Of a stretch of DNA of 64,000 nt, positions 50,901-58,490 are shown piece by piece. A model generated the notes under the pieces. That model saw only the letters and a list, made by a program, of their open reading frames with translations, was not told the DNA's origin and searched no databases. Each line of letters opens with the position of its first letter. Position 1 is the stretch's first letter. Origin of the DNA: Tigriopus japonicus (Eukaryota; Arthropoda; Copepoda; Harpacticoida; Harpacticidae); the NCBI GenBank assembly GCA_010645155.1, contig CM021322.1, forward strand, positions 7,454,910-7,518,909. The letters run 5' to 3'. The translations under genes were made by a program, and so were the position numbers.

Positions 50901-53900
50901 TGCCACTTTTGGCGCATGAAATTAATTAGGACTCCGTGGCGCAACGGTAGCGCGTCTGACTCCAGATCAGAAGGCTGCGTGTTCAAATCACGTCGGGGTC
51001 AAATGTGGATTTCTTTTTGGGCAATTTTATTGAGAATTTTAACCCGAAGCTTAACAATTCACCACTAGATGGAGCCCAAACTGGGGCAAAGTCTCTTGAT
51101 TTCAGAGCTATCTTCAACATAAACTTGTTGCCAAAATAGTAGTTGCCATTTTGAAGTTGATAATTCTTCATATTTAGAGTCCGTTGGAGCTCAGTTCCGA
51201 TATTATTGTGTTCAAAAATCGATAAGTTGTGCTGATTGAGAATAAATTGAGCCCAAAGATTTCATATAAACACCCGGAGTTGTGTTTACCTCAAGATGGC
51301 ATTGATTGTTCATTGTCTCTTAGCTTGAAGCTCTTTAGCTTAACTTACATAACAAGGCTTACTTTATAATCAAGTTGTTGGTTTTGAGAACAAAAGAGGG
51401 CAACCAAGCACAGGATGGTTGACTTACCTTTGAATTTAAAAATGTTTTTTTTTTAAATTCCTCATAGAGTGGAATTGCTTGTCTGGTGTTTTTGGAGCTT
51501 TCCAGTAGAAATCGGGTTGTCAATGAGCAATGTTCATTTGGGGTTGGTTGGATCTTGCTACCCGGTCTCTAGGTCTCTTCAATGGGACAAGCAAAGCAAG
51601 AAAAAGGTTGTTGATTTTGTGCCTCGTTGTCTTGCGCCTCCTTTTTTGTGGAGCGTCTGTTCTTTCTACTCTGCGCTCGATCAAAAAATTGTCGCTACAC
51701 GCGTAAAATGGTCGAGAACGTAACGCAATCACAGAATTTTAGTGAGGCAATAAGGCCATGACCGAGCTAAGCCGTAAACAATCAGGCACAGCTGATGTTT
51801 ACTTAGCCTCCTTCCATAGTAATTGCCATATCATGCTTTTATATCATGAATGAGTCTGAAAATGTTATTGGAAAATATTAAGCCACAACAGTTATTGAAA
51901 TTAAAAAACCATAAAATATCTTTTAAAGCTTAAGCTTTGATTTAACTGGAGTCAAAGTCTGGGGTCAAAAATAGATCATACGAACTCTATGCTCAACTGC
52001 TTTTGATCATTTTTTATCTTTTTATTTCAAATCATCTAGTAATTATATATTGTCTTAATGTGAATTTAACACAGGTTTCAAGGTAACGAGCTTTTTCCTT
52101 GGACTAAAGGTAGTGTTAGGTATAGTTCATCTTCAGGAACCAAAAATATGGTGATTTGAAGGGATATTGTTACTCGTTGTAAATGTAGCAATTCGATTAT
52201 GTAAATATGACTTAATTATCATAAGAGTCGACTTAGGCTATTGAAAATCAATAACAGATTGTTTTACCGAAAAATTCCAAGAATGTTGAGGAATTTCAAA
52301 AAAGAAATTCGCCCATTTTAAACACCATGCCAGAATATGATCACCAGGGCCCGCAACAATAGTTTTTTGTTGTGGAGCAGAAATCCCAGACGTTTCACAG
52401 CGTAGTGTCAGCTGACCCTACCACTTGAAACGTCTGGAATTTTCTATGAGCCCTATATTTCTAACAAATCTTCGTAAACAAACTTTTCAGCGTTGCCAAA
52501 ATCGGGTATCATCATGCCAGTTTTAAAGGTCAATAGTATGTTAAAATAGCGACCTAAATGCCTTACGATAGGAAGGCAATTCTTCCAAATAGGGTCCACG
52601 AACTTATCGGGGGGCGTCTTCATACAGCAAGAGCAATGGAGATCAGAAAAAGAGCAAGGAAGTGCTTAGATTGGGGAATTGTTCAAGAGAATATGGTAGT
52701 GAAGGAGAAGTAGAAATAGCCAAATGACACATAAGTTTGAAACCATTAGAGACTCCTAAACATAAGTTGGTTTATAGAAGGTCATAGTTATGATCATCTA
52801 ATTTTGGATTCTTTTTTCTGATTTGTTGGTTCTGATTGAAGAAGAAACAGACCAAGAGAAAAATGCGCGGGGGAGCTAGAAATAATAGCTCATATGTTTT
52901 GTCTGCACCAAAGCACGCTTTAAGCATGCTTCCATTATTGACTTCAAGGGTATTTCAAGCCGGCTAGAGCATTTCAAATGAAATTTTGGTTTGAAAATCC
53001 ATTACGAAGAAGTTGTTATTAATATGGCGTCGTTTTAAAAGTCTGATAACGTCAAAGAGACTCACAAAGAGTGGCAGTCAATTGATGAAGTATGCTTCAA
53101 GCGTGCATCTCTAAACACACAAAACATATGACCTAATGTATAATTTTAAATCTTAAAAGCGACTTCACATTACAAGAACAAAATAAATTTGCGTAACCAA
53201 GAGCACTAATATCATCTAAGGAACTAGTGGCACCGTCAAGGTCTTAAAATTAAGATCAAATACTTGAAAATCCAAGTGCTGCCAAAGGTGTAGATGCACT
53301 GTCAGAGAGTATTTTGTGGATTTTTTCAAGTTTTAGACTTAACAAGAGGTTTTTCATTGTGTCTTTTGAAGTATTCAAGATGTTTTTTTTTCATGTAATA
53401 AGTCCTTGATCACAATATTTTATGCAAAGTATGAAAGGTCATTCTGACACATTATTCTCATCACTAAGAGTGCATTTTGTTTTGGTTTGCTAACACCATG
53501 CTTACTGTTTTACTTTGAAATAAATGTTCAAATTGGTTTCAGTTTTATCCAAGAAAATAGTGATATCAAGGAAAATTTACTCACCAAAACTCAAGCCATT
53601 GGCTATGATATCATTTCATAACCAATTATGGCTATGATATGTTTGAGAATAGATTCATCATTACAAATTAGGAATTAATTTGTTTCATTAATAATTTAAA
53701 TCCAAAAAAAGAGTATTATGCTATGTTAGTAAATTGTAGAGGGAAAAATCAAAAGGGTAAACCCGGGTAAACCCTCTTGGTAGATAAATTAACTTAGAAT
53801 GAATTCAAGAAATAAAGAGTTGATGATTGATCTTCTGGAGAAACAAAAACGGCTAAAAAACAAGTCACAAACACATCTTAAAAACCTCTTGTTGCTTTGC

Positions 53901-56676
53901 GGATTTTTTATGAAAATAAAGAAAACTTTTATAGTCCTGGATGAACTCAATTTAAAAAATTGGTCAGTAGTTTCTACAATAAAAAGTTCAAAGTAAGAAT
54001 TTTGTCTTTCTCAGTAATATTATTCTCAAATCAAATGCTACTCTTGTATGAGGAGATATTCTGTTATGTTTTCTGATGAGGAGCAAACTAATCTTTTCTT
54101 TTTCATTTTAATATAAACATTTTTATATCCAGCTTTGCCTATATTTATCAACTTTTTATCATCCAAATTCGTTTGTGTTAGATGAGTTTTTATTTTGGCT
54201 TTAACATAAAAACAATATGGTGGTGGAAATATTGTGTTGAAAAAGTACAACCCAAATTGCACAAAAAGTGAAGTGCAACTGAGAACGCCGATATACCTTG
54301 TCAAAACAATTGTGTCTTTCTTATACTTTGAACCTAAATATTTCAGTAATGTGTGGACAGTTTGACATGATCAAACATCCAGTGTCCCTTCAATAAATTC
54401 TAGGATGGTTTGGATTAATTTAGGATGTAATGTAAAGACAAATAAGTGCGAATTTATTGCTGGAACATGAAGCAGGATACGGTCACTTTGATGTCATTGC
54501 CTTTTTCAAGCAGGGTTCTAGATTGCTTTAAATCATTGTAAAAACCTAAATGGGATGAAGTAAGTTTTACTTGGTCCTGGAGAAAGAGGAGTAGTTTGGA
54601 AACATCTCCAACAAAAAAGAAGTGACATTATTCGGTCCAACACAATTCAAGAGCTCATAGAATTTCGACCATCATTTCCATTTTCGCAAAGGAAAGACAC
54701 CTTAAAAATGTGGAAAATTCTTAAATCGTCCACACTTTCCAATTTGGTTGATAGCATATTAAACATCAATTTCAAAGATAGAAAGATTTGTTGGGGGTCG
54801 ATTGGATGATAAGTGGTTATAAAATGAAACTTTGAAAATACTTTGCTTCAAATTTTGGAATAAATCTTTTTTTTGGGGTGTAGTTGCAATTCTTGGTTGA
54901 TATCGAACTAAAGGAGACTCTTCTTTCATTTGCATTTGTAGTCTTAAACCAATGAAGGAAAGGATCCTTTTGATTGGAGCATGACTACTTTTATAGCTAC
55001 TTTTTTTATTTCAATTTATTTATTAAGAGTTCATGCCCTTGCTTAAAGGAGCAAGAGCTCTCATTTGTTCCAAGATTGAGATAATTTATATCCACTTGTT
55101 ATCAAATTACTGCACGAAAAGGTTCAAAATGCATGCTTTGGTTTATTTCTAGAAAATCTATATTTTCTGAACTTTGAACAGAGTTTTCTAATCTGCTGTT
55201 TTTTTAGCTTTGTCTTTTCGCCGTTATGATTTTTCTATCGTTCTTGTTCTATTGATTCCTCTTTCCTCTGATGTTTCCTTTCCCTTGTTTTAGGTGGGTT
55301 TAAAAAGAGCGTAACAAACTCACAGTGTGAGGGACACAGGAAGCAACAGTAGGGGACTGATAAATTTAGTTAACAACGTTAGGTTATTTTATGTTGTTGG
55401 TACTACACTGTTCATTAAAGGGGAAAAAGACAACGTTAATAGCCTTATGTATTCTAAAACACTTAAACTAACCTAAGCTGACCAAAGCCAACCCACATCT
55501 AATTAACCTTACTTATGGGTGTCATTGGGCTATTTTCTTGAAACAGCTTTGTAATCCCATCCACAACCTCTTTTTTGCTTATTCGTCTCTCTCCCTTGCT
55601 CTTGGTGCGTGCACATGACACCCTCCCCTCCCTAGAGTGTTCGTGGACCCTACTCGGAAATAACCTTTGAAACATGAGACATTTATTTCGGGCATATTTA
55701 TGTTTACGTATGTTTGACCTTTAAAACTGGCATGATGATACCCGATTTTGGCAACGCAGAAAAGTTTGTTTACGAAGAATTGTTAGAAATATAGGGCTCA
55801 TAGGAATTTTCGCTCCAAAGTAATTTTAAAAAATTCTAGTAAACACTAACTATTATGGAACTTTTTCTCTGAATGAATCTAACTCGCTAACCTTCTCTTT
55901 TCTAATCCCTCTAGCTATTCCAAGCCCTCCAGTTATCCTCAGAACCAACTGGGCAGCTACTCATCTCACTACAACATGGATCTGCTTCGCTTGAGTCGTC
56001 CCAGACAGCAACCACCTTTCCCCACTGCTCCCGCTGAGCCTCTATTTCCGTTTCCACCTCCTCAAGGGCGTGCTGCAGGGGGTTATTATCAAACCAATAG
56101 GGATCCTTATTATGGGAGCATGAGTCGGGAGGCGTATTCGGCGCTCTACAGGGACGACTACATGATGCATGCGGCGGCTGCAGCGGTGTACCGCGCAGAA
56201 TTGGCGGCGGCTGCAGCTGCTCTCTCGCCTCATGCGCCCCCAAGGAGCTACATGAGCGATTTGGCCAAGTATAACATCTTCCCTGGAATGCCCAATGGTG
56301 GTGGTGGTCCGAGAGAGGATAGTCTTCATGGGAGGTGAGTGACGGTTTTCTTGGAATAAACGTCCTTAATGTGTGGATTGTCTGTGTATTCGATTTGCAG
56401 TCTTATTGACTCCTGTTAACGCAACAAGGAACCTATTAAAGTTGTGCTATATTAACCCTACATCCATGTACATGTGTTTTCTTTTTGTCTGTCTGCTGCA
56501 GGTCCCAAAATTTGTTTGGAAACGAGAGTGTTCCTCCGAATTCCCCAACTGAAGCTTCAATGCGATCGGCTACGATTCGTTCAGCAGCCGCTGCTGCCAT
56601 TTCCCAATTGAGTAACAAGGCCAACAAGAATGGGATGCAAGGGCAAGTTGGATCTGATCTGGGAGATTTCTACTGA
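23938..56676 (+). CDS. MARF1: MARF1/limkain-b1-like protein: one RRM and eight LOTUS (OST-HTH) units, 16 coding exons
   Basis: Exons: 23938-23970, 26418-26765, 27833-27978, 28050-28202, 30436-30623, 38710-38897, 39259-39450, 39839-40104, 42923-43166, 43869-44104, 45238-45509, 46463-46637, 47358-47556, 49451-49836, 55915-56334, 56502-56676. All junctions are GT-AG and phases agree, giving 1206 residues. The RRM is at about 151-227 ([10 protein letters not shown]). LOTUS 1 is at about 238-300 ([11 protein letters not shown]). Unit 2 is partial at about 384-412 ([11 protein letters not shown]). Units 3-8 lie near 470-535, 548-612, 640-695, 708-770, 785-835 and 870-925. The tail holds Asn- and Ala-rich runs. 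MARF1 proteins bind mRNA and lower its stability in the germ line; in mammals an NYN domain cuts RNA, while LOTUS units contact RNA or decay factors. No NYN domain is seen here, and only one RRM. The ATG lies 1 bp after a strong acceptor (CCCCCTCTCATCTCAG), so upstream exons may exist. Confidence 0.9.
23971..26417. other. MARF1-like intron 1
   Basis: 2447 bp without recognised genes or shared repeats. The left part includes CGGCGGGGCGGTTTTGCCCCGCC, a GC-rich hairpin, at about 24004-24026. A strong exon signal was not found inside it. Confidence 0.5.
26897..27352. mobile_element. Truncated copy of the 7-bp-TSD foldback family, split by a palindromic MITE
   Basis: One arm (GAAGCACTGAAAACTGGAGT onward) is similar to 34060-34377 and 2267-2490. 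After the CCTTTTGTGGTAAAAC turn it goes on into the start of the opposite arm and stops at about 27352. The palindromic MITE at 27131-27239 sits inside it. Located in MARF1 intron 2. Confidence 0.65.
27131..27239. mobile_element. ~109 bp palindromic MITE nested in the foldback copy
   Basis: The arms ACACACTAGGTCCGAT and ATCGGACCTAGTGTGT are perfect inverted repeats with a ~60 bp core. TA on both sides suggests a Tc1/mariner-type target duplication. Confidence 0.65.
28203..29289. other. MARF1-like intron 4, left part
   Basis: AT-rich. A weak MITE-like pair (AGTGACGCACCGAAAG near 28920; CACTTTCCGTCCATCAC near 29140) is similar to the element at 13188-13480. No gene seen. Confidence 0.35.
29290..29361 (-). 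tRNA. tRNA-Pro (UGG)
   Basis: A 72-nt cloverleaf on the minus strand: acceptor GGCTTAG / CTGAGTC, D-arm GGTCTAGGGGTATGATTCC region, anticodon stem CCTGC/GCAGG with loop TTTGGGT (anticodon TGG), and T-arm CCGGGTTCAAGTCCCGG. It differs from the two plus-strand copies at a T-loop base and at acceptor position 71, giving a G-U pair. It lies in MARF1 intron 4, antisense to the host gene. Confidence 0.93.
29488..30237 (+). mobile_element. hAT-like MITE, family A, copy 2 (750 bp)
   Basis: Ends CAGGGACAGGAAC and GTTCCTGTCTCTA-like (actual right end CTTCCTGTCTCTA). It has perfect 8 bp duplications GTAATCAT at 29480-29487 and 30238-30245. Both subterminal regions are filled with TTCGTCT words. About 82% of the internal text is shared with copy 3, including a short antisense open frame (29915-29706, ending HILLPKFWP) whose counterpart exists in copy 3. 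It carries no recognisable transposase. It lies in MARF1 intron 4. Confidence 0.85.
30648..31135. repeat. Dispersed ~500 bp repeat (family D), copy 2
   Basis: Inverted relative to 7357-7860, with ACTAGAGGGAGTGTAAGC at the left end and GCTTGCACATTAT at the right end. It begins 24 bp after MARF1 exon 5. Confidence 0.65.
34060..35589. mobile_element. 1530 bp element with foldback-type arms, 7 bp TSD and a SWIM gene inside
   Basis: The left arm (34060-34377, CAAGAAGCACTGAAAACTGG) and right arm (about 35385-35589, complement CAAGAACCACTGAATTTCAC) belong to the same inverted family as the 450 bp element at 2267-2716. Perfect 7 bp duplications TCTCCTC lie at 34053-34059 and 35590-35596. The element sits inside a LINE ORF1 whose frame continues across it (KDKGGD then HDLVN), which fixes the borders. 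The only gene between the arms is the SWIM protein. Long inverted repeats resemble Mutator-like elements, but 7 bp duplications are atypical (8-11 expected). I cannot assign a superfamily. Confidence 0.8.
34516..35154 (-). CDS. SWIM zinc-finger protein carried between the arms of the transposon
   Basis: An intact frame of 212 residues starts at the ATG 35154-35152. A strong acceptor (CCACTTTCATAG|GACGATG) lies just upstream, and a donor (TCAAAAG|GTAAC) about 55 bp before that suggests a short 5'-untranslated intron. An in-frame ATG at 35184 is then intronic. Residues about 80-100 hold CSC then seven residues then CKH, the CxC...CxH pattern of a SWIM zinc finger, followed by the hydrophobic ACALLLYIN usual for this fold. 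SWIM fingers bind DNA or protein. They occur in Mutator-type transposases and in arthropod proteins that also carry a YqaJ-like nuclease; neither a DDE nor a YqaJ domain is present here. It may be a transposon accessory protein, a captured host fragment, or a shortened element-encoded gene. It lies antisense in MARF1 intron 5. Confidence 0.8.
   Translation of the reverse strand: MNTKITLRTGFDSVTLPEFRDDTLRQGKTLLKAERIFAVEEIQGDRFEIQGKCVPEMSVNGKPYQINILLNQDRTIQSMYCSCLSGVSGQCKHACALLLYINEERDESKTDLESQWSNPSERNKSLHRKGKSVDELLGRTIEHPKFFPPNESALKRYEGIFKKHGLTSSGMYKLLTVPPQPEKNEQEPDIQLYRIPQWVTDLFYRSDFSKLV
35867..36254. mobile_element. hAT-like MITE, family C (388 bp)
   Basis: Ends TAGGGGTGCAGATTTCGGC and GCCTGAAATCTGCACCCCTT, with perfect 8 bp duplications GTAATCAG at 35859-35866 and 36255-36262. 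GGCAAATAAA words recur near both ends. It lies in MARF1 intron 5 beside the LINE remnant. Confidence 0.85.
36263..37271. other. MARF1-like intron 5, between family C element and U2
   Basis: AT-rich. A TGTGCCATAAAATTACATTTTA block is repeated at about 36306 and 36440. The last 70 bp upstream of the U2 gene contain TATATATA (see the regulatory entry). No protein gene seen. Confidence 0.4.
37240..37248 (+). promoter_or_regulatory. TATA-like box upstream of the U2 snRNA gene
   Basis: CTATATATA lies about 24-32 bp before the U2 start. A TATA box plus an upstream PSE normally marks Pol III snRNA promoters (U6), while U2 is a Pol II gene that usually lacks one. I cannot confirm a PSE by eye. Confidence 0.35.
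37272..37458 (+). ncRNA. U2: U2 spliceosomal snRNA
   Basis: The sequence begins ATCGCTTCTCGGCCTTTTGG, the invariant 5' end of U2. It contains the branch-point recognition sequence GTGTAGTATCTG, the stem IIa region (CTTATCAGCTTAATATCTG), a Sm-type site in AAACTTATTTTTAGAA, and a 3' stem-loop IV (GGCCTTGCATTGCAGTACCG ... CGGCCC). Length is about 187 nt, normal for U2. U2 pairs with the intron branch site in the spliceosome. The gene is intact and lies in sense orientation inside MARF1 intron 5. The exact 3' end is uncertain by a few bases. Confidence 0.93.
37721..38546 (+). mobile_element. hAT-like MITE, family A, copy 3 (826 bp)
   Basis: Ends TAGGGACAGGAAC and CTTCCTGTCTCTA, with perfect 8 bp duplications GTAATGTG at 37713-37720 and 38547-38554. 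It has the same orientation and interior as copy 2. The right side has an expanded TTATTCGTCTTTATTTGTCT array, which explains the extra length. It lies in MARF1 intron 5, ~160 bp before exon 6. Confidence 0.88.
40147..40218 (+). tRNA. tRNA-Pro (UGG)
   Basis: A 72-nt cloverleaf: acceptor GGCTTAG / CTGAGCC, anticodon arm CCTGC-TTTGGGT-GCAGG, T-arm CCGGGTTCAAATCCCGG. It is identical to the copy at 45566-45637. It starts 42 bp after MARF1 exon 8, in the sense direction. Confidence 0.96.
40219..40846. other. MARF1-like intron 8, left part
   Basis: AT-rich intron DNA between the tRNA-Pro and the family B element. Nothing recognised. Confidence 0.4.
40847..41588. mobile_element. hAT-like MITE, family B, copy 1 (742 bp)
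   Basis: Ends TAGAGCGGCCGAAAA and TTTTCGGCCGCTCTA, with perfect 8 bp duplications GTTATGAG at 40839-40846 and 41589-41596. The interior is rich in AAATATTTAA words. No transposase. MARF1 intron 8. Confidence 0.88.
41600..42332. mobile_element. Family C-like element, copy 2 (degraded left end)
   Basis: The right end GCCTGAAATCTGCACCCCT is the same as in 35867-36254. The left end GAGCAGATTTCGGG is a damaged version of the family C end. GGCAAATAAA and TGGCAAATAT words occur subterminally. No target duplication could be found. Confidence 0.55.
42412..42483 (+). tRNA. tRNA-Trp (CCA)
   Basis: A 72-nt cloverleaf: acceptor GACTCCG / CGGGGTC, D-arm GCGCAACGGTAGCGC, anticodon arm TCTGA-CTCCAGA-TCAGA, T-arm CGTGTTCAAATCACG. 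The copy at 50930-51001 is identical. Sense strand in MARF1 intron 8. Confidence 0.96.
42786..42858 (+). tRNA. tRNA-Arg (UCG)
   Basis: A 73-nt cloverleaf: acceptor GGCCGTG / CACGGTC, D-arm GGCCTAATGGATAAGGC, anticodon arm CAGAC-TTCGG-ATCTG with anticodon TCG, T-arm CAGGTTCGAGTCCTG. Acceptor position 2 forms a G-U pair. It lies 64 bp before MARF1 exon 9. Confidence 0.95.
43314..43650. repeat. AT-rich tandem repeat, ~30 bp unit, about 11 copies
   Basis: The unit TTTATTTATGATAAATATCG plus GTTTATAAAA-like text repeats with variants across MARF1 intron 9. It is palindromic in places (ATAAATAT / ATATTTAT) and likely to form hairpins. Confidence 0.75.
44105..45053. other. MARF1-like intron 10, main part
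   Basis: AT-rich intron DNA. No gene or repeat family recognised. Confidence 0.4.
45054..45147. mobile_element. Small foldback MITE (~94 bp), copy 1
   Basis: The arms TGGAGCAGAAATCCCAGACG and CGTCTGGATTTTCTGCTCTA are inverted, with an inner pair GTCAGCTGA / TCAGCTGAC. TA on both sides suggests TA duplication. The relative at 52375-52444 continues at 55812. Confidence 0.7.
45566..45637 (+). tRNA. tRNA-Pro (UGG)
   Basis: Identical to 40147-40218. It starts 56 bp after the end of MARF1 exon 11, in the sense direction. A T run (CTCTCTTTTTTC) directly follows and would serve as the Pol III terminator. Confidence 0.96.
45638..46462. other. MARF1-like intron 11, remainder
   Basis: AT-rich intron DNA without recognised features. 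Confidence 0.4.
47686..47883. mobile_element. Foldback MITE, family E (198 bp)
   Basis: GGCCGCATGTTAACGCAGCT and its complement form the ends. The arms run ~85 bp each, with TA at both sides (47684-47685, 47884-47885). A related core lies at 9580-9775 and half-copies at 48177-48249 and about 48500-48600. MARF1 intron 13. Confidence 0.8.
48251..48961. mobile_element. 711 bp MITE-like element with ~120 bp inverted arms
   Basis: The left arm (TGGGGTCCTTTAACGAACAG, then CTGGGAGGTCACAGTACATA) is inverted at the right end (GTGACCTCCCAGTCAGCTGC ... TTAAAGGACCCA). The outer 60 bp of each arm contains the GAGGTCAC word twice. TA flanks both sides (48249-48250, 48962-48963). The inside carries a family E half-copy. 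It lies directly after another family E half-copy (48177-48249), so the two families are interleaved. Confidence 0.7.
49837..50929. other. MARF1-like intron 14, left part
   Basis: Very AT-rich DNA (TATTATTATTTTTTTTATAT and similar). No gene or repeat family recognised. Confidence 0.4.
50930..51001 (+). tRNA. tRNA-Trp (CCA)
   Basis: Identical over 72 nt to 42412-42483, including the preceding TA, and followed within 20 bp by a TTTCTTTTT run. Sense strand in MARF1 intron 14. Confidence 0.96.
51591..51810 (+). repeat. ~220 bp dispersed repeat (family H), copy 1
   Basis: Matches 58491-58730 in inverted orientation. Landmarks are AAAAAGGTTGTTGATTTTGT, TGCGCTCGATCAAA, TGGTCGAGAA/CGGTCGAGAA and CAGCTGATGTTTACT. 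It is richer in G+C than its surroundings. Class unknown. Confidence 0.7.
52375..52444. mobile_element. Small foldback MITE, copy 2, interrupted at its right end
   Basis: It starts TGGAGCAGAAATCCCAGACG like 45054-45147 and reaches GAAACGTCTGGAATTTTC. Its last bases (GCTCCA) are found 3.4 kb away at 55812-55817, on the other side of the Mutator-like element inserted into it. Confidence 0.7.
52445..55802. mobile_element. Mutator-like element, 3358 bp, ~90 bp TIRs and 9 bp TSD
   Basis: The ends TATGAGCCCTATATTTCTAA and its complement extend ~90 bp with few mismatches (52445-52533 against 55714-55802). Perfect 9 bp duplications GGAATTTTC lie at 52436-52444 and 55803-55811. A 9 bp duplication with long TIRs is the hallmark of Mutator-like elements. 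The interior holds a family F repeat (54565-54893) and short open frames without a recognisable transposase, so it looks non-autonomous. It fills more than half of MARF1 intron 14. Confidence 0.78.
54565..54893. repeat. Dispersed repeat (family F), copy 2
   Basis: Same orientation as 10770-11098, inside the Mutator-like element. Shared blocks GTCCACACTTTCCA, TGATAGCAT and GGGTGTAGTT. Confidence 0.6.
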
Positions 56677-56965
56677 GAAACAAAGCGATCGTCTCCTCCA
56701 AATGTGTGCTCAGGGTGGCCAGTGGAATGTCTCAATTTTGGTGTGAGCGCCAAGTTCTTTTTCGTCCTCCTGTCTCAAGAATTTCATTCATCAGTTTTTA
56801 TGGAATCTCTGTCGCTATTGGAAGCAAACGATCCGATTCATTTGTCCGATATGATGCTTGTTTGCTTCTGTTAAATATACCTTTTGAGATTTCTGTCTTT
56901 TAATCAGATGGGTTTTTTAAGGATTTAATTGGGGTTTACTCTAAATCAAATTATACACTTATGAT
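56677..56965 (+). other. Probable start of the MARF1-like 3' untranslated region
   Basis: Follows the TGA stop. No canonical AATAAA occurs before the family B element at 56966. AATAAA-type signals appear inside that element (TTTAATAAAATA near 56988) and at about 57938 (GAATAAAATG). Confidence 0.4.
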
Positions 56966-57674
56966 TAGCGCGACCGAAAATATTTAATAAAATATAAAAT
57001 ATTCAATTTAAATATTTTGCGTTTTTGAGCAGTTTTTAAATATTTGGGCTATTTCTTACAAAATGAAAGGAAAATTCTCTTTCTTCATTGCAATATTTCA
57101 AGAATCTCCATAATTGCAGTAAATCTTATGGAATTTTGACAAAAGATCTGACCTTTCCCAAGACTACATTGTCAATATCTTCCGATTTTTCGATTTTTTC
57201 GATTCTTTTTGAGGGGAATAGGCAAACTCAAATCAAAAATATGCGTGGTAAATAAATATTTTGGCATGCTTGGCCTCGAAAATTACCTTCAGCTAAAACA
57301 GAAAATCGTAACTCCAACAAGAAAAAAAAATATGGAAACTCGGGTTTGAATATTCAACTAAACCTTAGGCAGTAAAATATTAATTAAATGTAGGGTATAA
57401 ATAGACACTGTCAAGAATAACCAATTTTAATTGCATAATATGATTGTTTAGCTCGAAAGATTTGTTAATTTATATTTCTGCCATTTCCAATTTTTCATCA
57501 AATATTTGGATTTTTAAATCAAAATTTTCAGAAATGCCAATTAATTGACCAAAACTCTTCACAAATTTAAATATTTGGTTGTGATTTAAATATTTTTTTA
57601 AATACTTTGATGTTTTTTTCTTAATTATTATTTAAATATTTGGGCATCAAAGTTAAATATTTTCGGCCGCTCTA
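56966..57674. mobile_element. hAT-like MITE, family B, copy 2 (709 bp)
   Basis: Ends TAGCGCGACCGAAAATATTT and AAATATTTTCGGCCGCTCTA, with perfect 8 bp duplications CTTATGAT at 56958-56965 and 57675-57682. It resembles 40847-41588, with substitutions in the left end. It lies about 290 bp past the MARF1 stop, probably within the 3' untranslated region. Confidence 0.85.
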
Positions 57675-58490
57675 CTTATGATCCTTATGAGACCACAATT
57701 CACAAATCCTCTTTTTTAAGCCTCTTAAGTTTGAGGTTCAAAGCACTTCATAATTTTAGTGTTTTCCCAACATTTTTTTTGTCAGCAAAAGGTTTTCAAA
57801 TATATGAAGAGTGGAATAATTGAATAAGCATATATTTATAATCCGCTTCTCTTGATTCGATCGATGCTTATCCGCTGACTCAAGAAAACGAGTTCTTACG
57901 ATGGTCGTATGTTTATCGTGTTTCGGTTATGAAGAAGAATAAAATGAACCTATTTTAAGTCCTGTTTTATGAAGTCATTACAAAGAGTGTTAATTGAAAG
58001 TTAACTAATGGTTTCGGTTATGGCTACCTATTCAGTTTAGATCAGTGGTCACCCTCAATTTGTGACTGATGAGATTAACAAATCCTTTTCCGGTTAAAAT
58101 CATCACAACATATCGATCAAAGTGACCAGACAAAAACCCTATGAGTAGAATATAAACAAAATGAAACTGATTGTAACAAATGCGTTGTATTGATTGGAAA
58201 ATCATTTTCCAAAGTTCCAAAGCTCGCCAGTTGGTAAAAGTGCCAAACATTGCGTTTCAGAAGATGAAAGCAAATCCACTAGTCCAAGACTGAACCACCC
58301 TGAAAGATCAGGGATGTCTCCTTTTTTATCAATGTACTTTTACCATTTATCAATGTATGTGTGCCATTTTTTATGTCAAACCTATTTCTTGGTTCTACAT
58401 TATTTCCTGAATTAGTCAGAGCCTCTTTGTCATCCCTCATATTATTCAGACGTTGTTTCCAATTCCTCCAATCACAAGCGTGAGCCAATT
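57675..58490. other. Region downstream of MARF1, nothing recognised
   Basis: AT-rich, only short open frames without domains. Confidence 0.35.

Noticed and set aside
52570..52720. Possible gag-like or conserved coding scrap in intron 14
   Set aside because: About 45 charged codons are open but have no motif and no flanking coding similarity.
55911..56329. Minus-strand open frames opposite MARF1 exon 15
   Set aside because: They are shadows of the Pro/Ala-rich plus-strand exon, which has matching splice sites and phase.
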